Shown here: in pieces, positions 52,747 through 62,322 of the stretch
How positions within the stretch are numbered: position 1 is the first letter of the stretch
Layout of the letters: every line of letters begins with the position of its first letter
Position numbers and translations under genes: made by a program
The notes under the pieces: model-generated
Seen by the model: the letters and a program-made list of their open reading frames with translations, nothing else
The model's database searches: none
Told to the model about the DNA's origin: nothing
DNA from: Verrucomicrobiales bacterium
GTDB lineage: Bacteria > Verrucomicrobiota > Verrucomicrobiia > Verrucomicrobiales > DEV007
Assembly: GCA_002698785.1 (NCBI GenBank)
Contig: PAAG01000047.1
Span: 124,001-188,000 of the forward strand
Direction: 5' to 3'
Length of the DNA stretch: 64,000 bases

Positions 52747-55700
52747 ATGATTTTATCCGATACATCCATTCGGCGGCCGGTATTTGCCACGGTGATGAGC
52801 CTGCTGCTTGTCGCCTTCGGCATCGTGAGTTACACACGCCTGCAGGTGCGCGAGTATCCTGACATCGATCCGCCAATCGTAACGATCGAGACGGCATATC
52901 CCGGCGCATCGGCAGCAGTGGTGGAACGTCGCATCACCCAACTCGTGGAGGACCGCATCAGCACGGTCGAAGCGATCAAGAATATATCGTCGTCAAGCCT
53001 GGACGAGGTTTCCGTAGTGACCGTCGAATTCACCATCGACCGTGACATTGATGCTGCCGCTAACGATCTCCGCGAAGCAGTTTCCGGACTTCTCAGCACA
53101 CTACCTGAAGAAGCTGATCCGCCCGAAATTACGAAAGAAGACTCCGCCACGGAAGTGATGATGTGGCTCAATTTGACGGGCGAAGGGATGACTCCCCTGG
53201 AGCTCGCCGACTATGCAGACCGCTACATTGTCGATCGACTTTCCGTGCAGCGTGGTGTGGCCCGAATTCGAATCAGTGGTGCATCACGGTACGCTATGCG
53301 AATCTGGCTCGACCGCGAGGCACTCGCAGCGAGAAATCTGACGGTTGCCGATGTGGAGGATGCGTTGCGATCCCAAAACGTGGAGTTTCCTGCCGGAACA
53401 GTGCAATCGCTGGATCGCCAGTTTACCGTCCGACTACAACGGGAATTTCGGAGCGCAACCGACTTTGAAGAACTGGTTCTCAAACGCGGTGAGGACGGAT
53501 ATCAAGTCCTGCTCGGCGAAGTCGCCAGGGTAGAACTCGGAGGAAGCCAGCCTCGTCTTTCTTTCCGTGGAAATGGCGTCCCGATGGTCGGAACAGGGAT
53601 CATCAAACAGTCCCGAGCCAACACGCTCGAAGTAGCTCGAGCAGTAAAGGAGGAGGCCGAAAGGATTCGCGAAAGCCTTCCCTCTCACATGAAACTCGAG
53701 CAGAGCTACGATACTTCTACATTTATCGAAGCGAGCCTGCGAGAAGTGAAGAGCACTCTGGCCATCGCGGTGATTCTGGTCGTGCTAGTCATCTACATTT
53801 TCCTTGGCAGTGTGAAGGCTACACTCGTTCCTGCCGTGACGGTTCCGGTCTCCCTGATCAGTGCTGCGATCATCCTTTTTGCACTGGATTTCTCGGTCAA
53901 CGTCTTGACTCTCCTCGCCTTGGTCCTGGCGATAGGCCTCGTCGTCGACGACGCCATTGTCGTACTCGAAAATGTCTACCGCCGACTTGAAAAGGGAGAG
54001 CACCCACTGGTCGCCGCTTTCAAGGGCACCCGACAGGTGGCCTTTGCTGTCATCGCGACCACACTGGTTCTTATCTCGGTATTCTTACCGATCACCTTCT
54101 TACCGGGTGAAACAGGCAAGCTGTTTACCGAGTTTGCCGTTACCCTTGCCGTAGCCGTCGCCTTCTCCAGTTTCGTGGCGCTCAGTCTATCTCCGATGCT
54201 TTGCTCCAAGCTACTCAAGGTAGAAAACACTCAGCGCTCCAACTGGCTGACCCGGACTGTCGAGGCAGTATTTGGTCGCCTGGAATCCATTTACCGAAAA
54301 GTGCTCAAAAAGGTAATCGGTGCCGCATGGCTTGCGACGCTCGGAATCATCGGAATTCTCGCAGCGGGTTGGTGGATGTTTCGGACGATCCCAAGTGAAT
54401 TCACCCCGCAGGAGGATCGCGGCGCTTTCTTCATCATCTCCAAGGCACCGGAAGGAACAAGCTATGGATACAGTCTCGAAGTAGCGCACAAAATCGAAGA
54501 CCGACTGATGTATCTGGCCGAAAGCGGAGAGGCCCAACGTCTTCTTGTCAGGGTGCCCCGAGGTTTCGGAAATGCACTCGATTACAACCAGGTGATCACT
54601 ATCATCAACCTCGCGGACTGGTCGGAAAGACGGCCCGCCAACGAGGTGATGGCCGAAGTAAAACAAAAGCTCTCCGATCTGCGTGGGCTACAACACTTCG
54701 TAATCATGCGCCAGGGGCTATCCCGTGGTCTGGAGAAAAAGGTTCAGTTTGTTATTGGAGGACCAGATTATGAGACTCTCGCCCAGTGGCGTGACATCGT
54801 AATGGCCGAGGCGAAAAAGAATCCCGGTCTTGCTGGACTCGACTTCGATTACAAAGAGACCAAGCCTCAGTTGGGAATCGACATCAACCGGACTCGCGCT
54901 GCCGACCTTGGCGTTCCCATTGCCACGATCGGACGTACGTTAGAGAGCCTTCTCGGATCGAGAGAAGTGACTACCTTCACAGAGGAGGGAGAAGAATACG
55001 ACGTTATGATTGAGGGAGAATGGGACCAGAAACGAAGCCCTGGCGATCTTGATAATTACTTTGTCCGTTCCGAAACCACTGGAGAATTGATTCCCCTCTC
55101 GAACCTCGTGAATCTACGTGAGTTCGCCGACTCGGGGACACTGAACCGCTACAACCGAGTTCGCTCCATCACCATCGAATCAAACTTGAACCCCGGCTAC
55201 ACGCTCAGTGAGGCTCTCGATTTTCTTGATCGAATCGTAAAAGAGAAGCTGCCGGAATCTGCAATCATTGGATATAAAGGCGAGTCGCTGGATCTACGTG
55301 AGTCCAGCGGTTCCATTGTATTCGTTTTCGCCCTGGCACTACTTGTCGTTTTCCTCGTGCTGGCAGCGCAGTTTGAGAGTTTCGTCCACCCGTTTACGAT
55401 CATGCTTGCCGTTCCGATCGCTGTTGTAGGAGCATTGTTAGGACTCCTCCTCACGGGCCAGGCTCAGAGTATTTACAGCCAGATAGGCATGATTATGTTG
55501 ATTGGCCTGGCGGCAAAGAACGGCATCCTTATTGTAGAGTTCATCAATCAGCTGAGGAGTGAAGGAAAGGACTTCGAAGAGGCTGTTGTGGAAGGCTCGG
55601 TGCTCCGTTTTCGCCCAATCGCCATGACGGGACTCACGACGGTAATGGGTTCACTCCCTCTTGTCATCACCAGTGGCGCGGGCTCAGAGACGCGGTTCGT

Positions 55701-55854
55701 TGTGGGCGTTGTGATCCTGTTCGGAGTCTCAATTTCGATTCTGTTTACGCTGTTTGTCATTCCAATCAGCTATCGCCTCATCTCGCGAAAGTCGGGAAGC
55801 CCCGGCGATACAAGCCGCCGAGTTGACGAAGCTCTTGCTGCCGCGGAGAGCTGA
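52747..55854 (+). CDS. RND-family efflux transporter (HAE1/AcrB type)
   Basis: The 1035-residue protein has the full RND pump layout: a first transmembrane segment, a large periplasmic loop, TM2-6, a second loop, TM7-12. TM4 holds the proton-relay pair in LVVDDAIVVLENVYR. It should export hydrophobic or amphiphilic compounds with the adaptor encoded just upstream. No outer-membrane factor gene follows; the next gene is a glutathionyl-hydroquinone reductase, which suggests quinone-like substrates, an inference only. Confidence 0.95.
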   Translation: MILSDTSIRRPVFATVMSLLLVAFGIVSYTRLQVREYPDIDPPIVTIETAYPGASAAVVERRITQLVEDRISTVEAIKNISSSSLDEVSVVTVEFTIDRDIDAAANDLREAVSGLLSTLPEEADPPEITKEDSATEVMMWLNLTGEGMTPLELADYADRYIVDRLSVQRGVARIRISGASRYAMRIWLDREALAARNLTVADVEDALRSQNVEFPAGTVQSLDRQFTVRLQREFRSATDFEELVLKRGEDGYQVLLGEVARVELGGSQPRLSFRGNGVPMVGTGIIKQSRANTLEVARAVKEEAERIRESLPSHMKLEQSYDTSTFIEASLREVKSTLAIAVILVVLVIYIFLGSVKATLVPAVTVPVSLISAAIILFALDFSVNVLTLLALVLAIGLVVDDAIVVLENVYRRLEKGEHPLVAAFKGTRQVAFAVIATTLVLISVFLPITFLPGETGKLFTEFAVTLAVAVAFSSFVALSLSPMLCSKLLKVENTQRSNWLTRTVEAVFGRLESIYRKVLKKVIGAAWLATLGIIGILAAGWWMFRTIPSEFTPQEDRGAFFIISKAPEGTSYGYSLEVAHKIEDRLMYLAESGEAQRLLVRVPRGFGNALDYNQVITIINLADWSERRPANEVMAEVKQKLSDLRGLQHFVIMRQGLSRGLEKKVQFVIGGPDYETLAQWRDIVMAEAKKNPGLAGLDFDYKETKPQLGIDINRTRAADLGVPIATIGRTLESLLGSREVTTFTEEGEEYDVMIEGEWDQKRSPGDLDNYFVRSETTGELIPLSNLVNLREFADSGTLNRYNRVRSITIESNLNPGYTLSEALDFLDRIVKEKLPESAIIGYKGESLDLRESSGSIVFVFALALLVVFLVLAAQFESFVHPFTIMLAVPIAVVGALLGLLLTGQAQSIYSQIGMIMLIGLAAKNGILIVEFINQLRSEGKDFEEAVVEGSVLRFRPIAMTGLTTVMGSLPLVITSGAGSETRFVVGVVILFGVSISILFTLFVIPISYRLISRKSGSPGDTSRRVDEALAAAES

Positions 55855-55898
55855 GATAATGACCTCTGAACTCCTCTCCGATTCGTAATTCTCTAAGA

Positions 55899-56825
55899 AT
55901 GGCTCAGTTTCCCAACGAACAATCTGACGACGGTTCCTTCGACAGGCAGGAAGACGCTTTCCGTGATTGGGTGGAAGATTACCCCGACGCAGCTTTCCCC
56001 GTGGAGAAAAACCGATATCATCTCTACGTCTGCTACGCCTGTCCGTGGGCTCACCGTATCATCATTGCTCGTGAGTTGCTTGGCTTGAGCGAGGCGATCA
56101 GCATGAGCGCCGTAGATCCGATCCGGAACGAAGAAGACGGTTGGGCCTTCCGTGACGGAGATGGGCACGGTCCAGATCCGACCAATGGTTTCCAACTTTT
56201 GAAGGAAGCCTATCTCGCCAGCGATCCAGAATACCAAGGCCGAGTGACTGTTCCGGTGCTCTGGGACAAAAAGGAAAAGTGCATCGTCACGAATTCCGAC
56301 GACGATCTGCTGCGGATGCTGAACAAAGCGTTTCGCTCCCTTGCATCGAGTGATCTTGAACTCGTTCCTGAAGAAAGACTCGACGAAATAGACGAGTTGA
56401 ATGAGATCATCTACGAGCACGTGAACAATGGTGTTTACAAAGCGGGCTTCGCCACCAGTCAGAAATCATATGAGGAGGCTGTCATTCCCCTGTTCGAAAC
56501 CCTCGACATGCTGGAGGAGAAACTCGCCAGCTCGGTTTTCCTGTTCGGGGAGAACCTGACAGAAACAGATATCAGGCTGTTCGTTACCCTGATTCGGTTC
56601 GATCCAGTGTATCACGGGCATTTCAAATGCAACATCCGGCGGATAGTCGATTACCCGAATCTCTCGCGCTTCGTAGATCGCTTTCGCTCGCTGGAAGGCG
56701 TAGAAGCAACCATCAACTTCGACCACATCAAGCGTCACTACTACGTGACTCACGATGACATCAATCCAACAGGAATCGTTCCCGTCGGGCCAGATGGCGC
56801 TCTCACTTTTCTCGCAGGAAAGTGA
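55899..56825 (+). CDS. Glutathionyl-hydroquinone reductase (GST Xi class)
   Basis: The 308-residue protein matches the YqjG/PcpF group: the active-site YACPWAHR with catalytic Cys (about 45-52), DPIRNEEDGWAF, and VPVLWDKKEKCIVTNSDDDL with the thioredoxin-fold cis-Pro segment; the C-terminal all-helical domain with VYKAGFATSQ is complete. These enzymes reduce glutathionyl-hydroquinones to hydroquinones. Confidence 0.9.
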   Translation: MAQFPNEQSDDGSFDRQEDAFRDWVEDYPDAAFPVEKNRYHLYVCYACPWAHRIIIARELLGLSEAISMSAVDPIRNEEDGWAFRDGDGHGPDPTNGFQLLKEAYLASDPEYQGRVTVPVLWDKKEKCIVTNSDDDLLRMLNKAFRSLASSDLELVPEERLDEIDELNEIIYEHVNNGVYKAGFATSQKSYEEAVIPLFETLDMLEEKLASSVFLFGENLTETDIRLFVTLIRFDPVYHGHFKCNIRRIVDYPNLSRFVDRFRSLEGVEATINFDHIKRHYYVTHDDINPTGIVPVGPDGALTFLAGK

Positions 56826-56870
56826 CCTCAAGACTGGAATTGTTCAAAAGAACATGCGACACTCGTCCTC

Positions 56871-59066
56871 GTGAGTGGGAAGGATGCCATTGAACTAAAG
56901 GCCCGATACTATCTCGATCACTTTAACGAGTTGATCGGTTTCGTGGTTTCGCACTACGACCACGCTCTCGAAGATTCACATCGCTCGTTTCTTGGAGACT
57001 TCCAACGGCTCAGCCTCGATGCCCAGTGCCTTTACATTCGACTGGTGACTCGAAAGGGGTCCACCTTTTATCGCGAATACCTAAAGTACGATGAAATTTC
57101 TGACCTCGACCTGACGCTCGATGAATTGCGGACGGCCCGATTTACTCGTGATCCAGATGACCGGGATTTTCTTGAGCTGCTAGCGCTGCAGAAACGACCC
57201 GATCTTGATTCGCTAATTCGCGACATTGCGGAAGATGCAGCATCAGTGCCTCTGCGGCTATCCTCAGCGCGAAAGAAGGAACTGGTTGAGTATGTCTTTG
57301 AGAATTTCTCTTTCGAAGAGTGTTTTCCCTTCCAAGCTCGGTATGGATACCTCGTACAGGATCGCCAGGATGAGGTCGAATACCTCCTCTACCTATACTT
57401 TGGGAAAACTCGATTTGGCCTGACGTCATTCGCCCTACGAGATCTGGGCGTGGTAAAAACTGCGGGTTTCCGGAGAGACTTTAAAGCTCGCTTCGATTCT
57501 CGAGAAGCAGCGCTGGCTTCCTATCATTACGATAAAATGGCGCGAAAGCTGAAGACTGCGCCGGATGCAGAAATTCTTATCCTTGGTGAGGAGTCGGCCC
57601 AATGGCCAACTTCGGACGATCCTGATGCCATGCTATTGCAATCGAGGACCGTTCACACCCTGGGGCGTCGCCTGGAAAGAATGAACGAGATCGAACTGGC
57701 ACTTTCGGTCTACGGTTTGACAGACCAGTTTCCTTCGACCGAACGAGTCGCGCGATTGCTGGTCTCACTCGATCGACGCAAAGAAGCAGAGAGCCTCCTT
57801 TCGCAAATGATCGATAACCCCTCGTGCGACGAGGAGTTGATCTTTGCAGAGGATTTCTTTGCGCGAAAATTCGAAAAGCAACGTGTAGGACGCCTCACTC
57901 AACTCCTTCGTGACGCTCGTGTAATCGGTCTCGATGAAACTGGCCGGGATTACCCCGAAGCAACCGCGGCTGGAAAACTGGCAGAAGAGGGCTGGGAAGC
58001 CTGGCACACTGAGAATACCATCTGGCAGCAGCTCTTTGGCCTCACCTTTTGGGACCTACTTTTTGATCCCGAGAATGCTGCACTGCATAATGAGTTTGAA
58101 TGGCGCCCTTCCGGGCTCGACTCGGGTGTATTCTTCGAACGAAATCGAGAGAGAATCGAAGAGCGCCTTTCTCTTTTCGATTTTCCTGACAAGGCCGTTT
58201 TATTTCTCAGAGAAGTTTGGAATAACCATCGGGACACCCCCAACGGAATACTCCCTTGGTATGAAGATGTCTTCGAGCTGCTTTGCCGATTCGTCTCGCT
58301 TGCACCTTCGGGATCCTTGTCTCCCATTCTTCGGGAATTAGCCTCTGACTACCGGGCAAACAGGAGCGGATTTCCTGACTTGCTCCTGATCAAAGGAAGC
58401 GAGATTCGATTCGTCGAAGTCAAAGCGGAAGGAGATCAGATCCGACGCAATCAACTGCTACAACTCGAGCGACTCCGCAATGCGGGTTTCACCGTCGAAG
58501 TGATCCGTGCCATTTGGACCGTAGATCCAGAACAAGAGTACGTGGTGGTCGATATCGAAACAACCGGAGGAGGCAGCCAATGGAACCGCATCACAGAGAT
58601 CGGAGCGGTAAAAATGAAAGGAAACCGCATCGTCGATGAGTGGTCGAGCCTGGTAAACCCCGAACGACGTATTCCTAAGAACATCGTCCACCTCACCGGG
58701 ATTACTGATGAAATGGTCAGTAATGCTCCAACATTTCGCGAGATCGCAGACGAGTTTCGGAGTTTCGTGGGAAATGCCGTTTTTGCGGCCCATCGTGCCG
58801 CATTCGATTACGGGTTTATCCGAGCCGAATACCAAAGACTGGAACAGGATTTTCGGTGCCCAACCCTTTGCACCGTCGTCGCTGCAAGGAGGCATTTACC
58901 CGGAATGTCATCCTACGGTCTAGCCAATCTGTGCCGCGAACTCGAAATTACCCTTGAGTCCCATCACCGTGCTCTTTGCGACGCCCGCGCCACCGCTGAA
59001 ATCCTCCAGAAGATCAACCATCGACGCATGGAGAAGGAAAAATCCTTTTCTGGCGAGAAACTCTGA
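56871..59066 (+). CDS. FAN1-type VRR-NUC nuclease fused to a DnaQ-like exonuclease
   Basis: The 731-residue protein has a long helical N-terminal part (about 1-480) like bacterial FAN1 proteins, a VRR-NUC domain with GFPDLLLI (about 499-506; the PD) and FVEVK (about 514-518; the ExK), RRNQL, and, from about 555, a DEDDh exonuclease with VVDIETTGGG (about 559-568), HLTGITDEMV, AAHRAAFDYGFI and HRALCDARA (about 698-706). All four acidic exonuclease residues and the His are present. FAN1-type proteins cut branched DNA in interstrand cross-link repair; the fused 3'-5' exonuclease could trim the product. The start is a GTG at 56871. Confidence 0.85.
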   Translation: MSGKDAIELKARYYLDHFNELIGFVVSHYDHALEDSHRSFLGDFQRLSLDAQCLYIRLVTRKGSTFYREYLKYDEISDLDLTLDELRTARFTRDPDDRDFLELLALQKRPDLDSLIRDIAEDAASVPLRLSSARKKELVEYVFENFSFEECFPFQARYGYLVQDRQDEVEYLLYLYFGKTRFGLTSFALRDLGVVKTAGFRRDFKARFDSREAALASYHYDKMARKLKTAPDAEILILGEESAQWPTSDDPDAMLLQSRTVHTLGRRLERMNEIELALSVYGLTDQFPSTERVARLLVSLDRRKEAESLLSQMIDNPSCDEELIFAEDFFARKFEKQRVGRLTQLLRDARVIGLDETGRDYPEATAAGKLAEEGWEAWHTENTIWQQLFGLTFWDLLFDPENAALHNEFEWRPSGLDSGVFFERNRERIEERLSLFDFPDKAVLFLREVWNNHRDTPNGILPWYEDVFELLCRFVSLAPSGSLSPILRELASDYRANRSGFPDLLLIKGSEIRFVEVKAEGDQIRRNQLLQLERLRNAGFTVEVIRAIWTVDPEQEYVVVDIETTGGGSQWNRITEIGAVKMKGNRIVDEWSSLVNPERRIPKNIVHLTGITDEMVSNAPTFREIADEFRSFVGNAVFAAHRAAFDYGFIRAEYQRLEQDFRCPTLCTVVAARRHLPGMSSYGLANLCRELEITLESHHRALCDARATAEILQKINHRRMEKEKSFSGEKL

Positions 59067-59106
59067 GATTGAACATTTTGCGGGATTTATGTTCAAATAA
59101 CTTCCT

Positions 59107-59523
59107 ATGAACTTCCTTCTCCGATCCCTTTTACTTTTGGGCCTGGGTGCTTCCGGCAGCCTGCTCGTGGGATGCTACCCGAGTTATCCATCTGGATATG
59201 GATACGGTGGATACTCCCGTCCCTATTATTCGCGCCCATACTATGGCGGCGGCGGTGGCTACTACTACTCCCGACATAACCACGACCATCATGATCACCA
59301 TGGCCACGACAACCGCAAGCGGTACTACGGTACCCCGGCGAATCACGGCGGCAACAAGCCGAAAAAAGTAAGCAGCTCGAACTCAAGTAACAGGAAAGTG
59401 AACCCCAATACAGGGGGCTATGCGAATCCCCGTATGCAGGCTGCGTACCAGGCGCGGAACGCAAATCGCAACCGAAGCAGCGGCGGTGGAGGCGGCGGGA
59501 ACAACAAGAAGAAGAAAAACTAG
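59107..59523 (+). CDS. Gly/Tyr/His-rich lipoprotein of unknown function
   Basis: The 138-residue precursor has a lipobox (LLVGC, Cys23) and a low-complexity mature part: Tyr/Gly/Pro repeats (YGYGGYSRPYY), a His/Asp cluster (HNHDHHDHHGHD, about 57-68) that could bind metal ions, and a Gly/Asn/Lys-rich tail. It is most likely a small surface lipoprotein. It has its own terminator downstream. Confidence 0.7.
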   Translation: MNFLLRSLLLLGLGASGSLLVGCYPSYPSGYGYGGYSRPYYSRPYYGGGGGYYYSRHNHDHHDHHGHDNRKRYYGTPANHGGNKPKKVSSSNSSNRKVNPNTGGYANPRMQAAYQARNANRNRSSGGGGGGNNKKKKN

Positions 59524-59558
59524 GCCGTTTCTTATCCAACTACTCAAAATTAGAATCG

Positions 59559-59586
59559 AAACGCTCCCCCGCCAGGGAGCGTTTTT
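59559..59586. terminator. Rho-independent terminator
   Basis: AAACGCTCCC pairs with GGGAGCGTTT around a 6-base loop and runs into TTTTTC. It ends the lipoprotein gene and may also serve the convergent DapA-like gene. Confidence 0.8.
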
Positions 59587-59607
59587 CTTTTTCCAGTGGA
59601 CGCTTCG

Positions 59608-60660
59608 CTAGTCGTTCATCCAGCGGTCGAGGTTATTCCTGACAAACTCATCATCTTCCAGGAAAGAATAGGCCTCCAGGACTCGGTCGATTTCTTCTTT
59701 TTGACCGGGCGACAATGTTTCTTCGGGATCAAGGCAGCGAATCGAAGGTAACAGCCCCTGCCTCCTCAACACCTCATGAATTCCCGGAATGGAGCCAGCA
59801 AACTCGTTGGCGGCATCGAACAGCGCTCCATTCGCATCGGTCAATTCCGTGTTCCTGGTAAGCCACCACGACTCGATCTGCTTCGGGTTCCGAGCTTTCA
59901 TCAGTTTGATTTCCTCCAACGTATCGACGGCTGCTTTCGTCCAGACCGCCCACTGTCCCAGAAGGCCACCACTTATATGTCTCTTCGATCCACTGAAATT
60001 GAAGACCGTCAGCAAATCGTTGATGATATTATCATCGTTGCCTGTATACAGCGCTATGTCGTCACGCCCCGCATCGATCACCGCGCGTACTACTTCGAAA
60101 GTCGCATAGCGGTCGAACGGAGCAATCTTGATGGCAACGACATTCTCGATCTCAGCAAACCGCCGCCAGAAGGAATAAGGATACATGCCACCGCCGATCT
60201 TCGGCTGAAGGTAAAACCCGAACAACGGGATGATCTCCGCCACGGCACGGCAGTGCTCGATGAGGCGGTCCTCGCTCTCCTCACTCATCGCAGACATGCT
60301 GAGAAGGCCAGCATGATATCCACACTCAACTGCTAGGTTGGCTTCTCGCAAAGCCTGGTCGGTATCACCACAGATGCCCGCGATCTTTGCAACGCGTCGC
60401 GGCTTCTCTCCCAGCCACTGGTCTTGTTTTTCCGAACAAAATCGCAAGATAGACTCCAGAAGGTCGTGCTCCGGTTTACGAATTTCAAACTGAGTGGTGT
60501 GAACCCCGACAGCGACGCCCCCGACTCCTGCATCCAGATAGTATCGCACCAGAGCTCTCTGATGTTGCTGCGACCAGGAGCCGTCTTCATTCAGTGCCAA
60601 TGGCATAGCAGGAATAACCTGCCCCGCTAGAAGATGAATTCGTAAATCCGAAATCGTCAT
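59608..60660 (-). CDS. Dihydrodipicolinate synthase family protein (DapA-like)
   Basis: The 350-residue protein is a class I aldolase of the DapA/NanA family: VGGVAVGVHTTQFE near 44-57, the catalytic-Tyr region FGFYLQP near 147-153, and the Schiff-base Lys in VAIKIAPFDR (about 175-184). It is longer than typical DapA (about 290), and the final 50 residues are not family-like. The SDR gene on the same strand ends one base before its start, so both are co-transcribed. The substrate is probably a 2-keto sugar acid; lysine synthesis is not indicated. Confidence 0.82.
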   Translation of the reverse strand: MTISDLRIHLLAGQVIPAMPLALNEDGSWSQQHQRALVRYYLDAGVGGVAVGVHTTQFEIRKPEHDLLESILRFCSEKQDQWLGEKPRRVAKIAGICGDTDQALREANLAVECGYHAGLLSMSAMSEESEDRLIEHCRAVAEIIPLFGFYLQPKIGGGMYPYSFWRRFAEIENVVAIKIAPFDRYATFEVVRAVIDAGRDDIALYTGNDDNIINDLLTVFNFSGSKRHISGGLLGQWAVWTKAAVDTLEEIKLMKARNPKQIESWWLTRNTELTDANGALFDAANEFAGSIPGIHEVLRRQGLLPSIRCLDPEETLSPGQKEEIDRVLEAYSFLEDDEFVRNNLDRWMND

Positions 60661-60661
60661 G

Positions 60662-61693
60662 TCAGTATTTTCCGTCTCTTACTTCAAAATGAGTGGGCTT
60701 TCCTAAAATAGGATTACCTCGCTCAGTCCAGTACGCAACCCACTCCATCAGACTTGCTTCGTCGACCTTGGGTTTGCCATAGAGTGCATGTGCCTTGCCT
60801 GCATCACTCAGCCACGCAGTCGGAGCTTCCTCACCTATTACGGTAACGGGTTTCCCGAACCGCTCTCCAAACCATTCCGCGATCTCCCTTACCTTCAATA
60901 TTCTCTCTCCCGTGACGTTCAAGATGAAGGAATTCGGAGAGGCCGTTGCGTCAGAGAGTGCTCTGACAATATGACGTGTTGCATCCCCTTGCCAGATGCA
61001 ATTCAGGTAACCCATGGAAACGTCGACCGGCTCCCCAGAAAATACGTTTTGAGCAATGTCTACCAAGACCCCATAACGGAGATCGACAGAGTAGTTCAGG
61101 CGAATCAATGCGATGGGTGTTCCCTTTTCGAGGCTCACGCTTTCAAATGCCTTTTCCCGACCGACACAGGAAACGGCATACTCCCCGGTTGGCCCCACAG
61201 GTTCTGTTTCTTTCGAGCCTTCTGAGGATGGGCTTACGAACGGATATACACAGCCTGTCGACAAAGCGACGATTGGAACGTCTGAATAATGGAGGGCGAA
61301 ACGGGCAGGCATATCCTCGTTGAATACCTTGAGCATTTCGGGTGAGCTGCTCGTTCCAAATTTCATACCGGCCAGGTAAAACGCCGCAGCGACTTTGGGA
61401 AGATTTTCGTAGCCCCGCTCAGTCGATAGATCAGTTGGAATAGTATCGATTCCACTGTCTTCGAAGGATTTCCTCTTCTCTTTGTCCTCGAAACGGGAGA
61501 TCGCATAGACCTTCTTTCCATCACCCGACCGTTCGATTGCTCTGCGTAGCATCAGGCAAAGATGAAAACCCATTTTACCACCAGCTCCCGCGACGGCTAT
61601 ATCCCCGTCGATGCGCTCTGCACATTTCACCGTTCCTTCGTCAGGCTCGGATGCAAGCTCGTCGAGCTCAATCTCATTATCTGGCGGAACCAT
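60662..61693 (-). CDS. NAD-dependent epimerase/dehydratase family protein (extended SDR)
   Basis: The 343-residue protein has the nucleotide-binding turn GAGGKMGFHL (about 35-44) and a later substrate region typical of extended SDRs. The catalytic YxxxK motif is altered: after the Tyr of EYAVSCVGREK the fourth residue is Cys, not Lys. It lies directly ahead of the DapA-like gene in the same operon, so both probably act on the same sugar-acid pathway. Confidence 0.8.
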   Translation of the reverse strand: MVPPDNEIELDELASEPDEGTVKCAERIDGDIAVAGAGGKMGFHLCLMLRRAIERSGDGKKVYAISRFEDKEKRKSFEDSGIDTIPTDLSTERGYENLPKVAAAFYLAGMKFGTSSSPEMLKVFNEDMPARFALHYSDVPIVALSTGCVYPFVSPSSEGSKETEPVGPTGEYAVSCVGREKAFESVSLEKGTPIALIRLNYSVDLRYGVLVDIAQNVFSGEPVDVSMGYLNCIWQGDATRHIVRALSDATASPNSFILNVTGERILKVREIAEWFGERFGKPVTVIGEEAPTAWLSDAGKAHALYGKPKVDEASLMEWVAYWTERGNPILGKPTHFEVRDGKY

Positions 61694-61844
61694 TACTCAC
61701 ACCCTGACTGAGTACGCCAATTCTGACAAGTGCGTGAGTGAGGCAAACATTGGCGGTCCAAAAATGAAACGGAAATGTAATCCACAAAATGCAGAACAGC
61801 AGGAATACTGACATCGTAATTTTCTTTCTACCCCCTATTTGACG

Positions 61845-62306
61845 ATGAGCATTTTCGATCCATCCCTACAAGGTTTCCTCTGGGTTCTGGCCATTGCGAT
61901 GACTGTGCTGGTACTCGATATTTTTTTCGAAACAGAATTCCTCAGCCTCGCAGCTCTGATCGGTATCTCGATCTATCTCTCACTGCTCTTCGACGTTTCG
62001 ACGAAATGGACGATTCTTATTAGTTTGGGATGCCTATCGGTCTTGATCGCGATCTTTTACCTACTATGGAAACAGATGATAGCCCCCCTGGTTCGCCGCT
62101 GCCTGCCTTCTGGAGCAGACGAAGCCATTCATTCTGCGGTCGGAGCTACTGCGACGTTCCGAAAGATCAATGAAAAGACTTTTGTCGAATGGAACGGCGA
62201 CTTGTGGCCTGTTGATATCAGTTCCGATTCTCCAAGGTTTTCCGATCGCGCTCCAGTGAAAATCACTTCCGTAGAAAATGGTGTCTTCTCTATTACAACA
62301 CTCTAA
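61845..62306 (+). CDS. NfeD-like membrane protein
   Basis: The 153-residue protein has two or three membrane segments (about 8-75) and a C-terminal OB-fold region, VGATATFRKINEKTFVEWNGDLWPV (about 99-123), as in the short form of NfeD. It lies 16 bases before a stomatin/prohibitin-like gene, the usual NfeD-slipin pairing, in which the SPFH protein scaffolds membrane domains. The ATG at 61845 is preferred to the TTG at 61839. Confidence 0.8.
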   Translation: MSIFDPSLQGFLWVLAIAMTVLVLDIFFETEFLSLAALIGISIYLSLLFDVSTKWTILISLGCLSVLIAIFYLLWKQMIAPLVRRCLPSGADEAIHSAVGATATFRKINEKTFVEWNGDLWPVDISSDSPRFSDRAPVKITSVENGVFSITTL

Positions 62307-62322
62307 CCCAACTACCACTACC

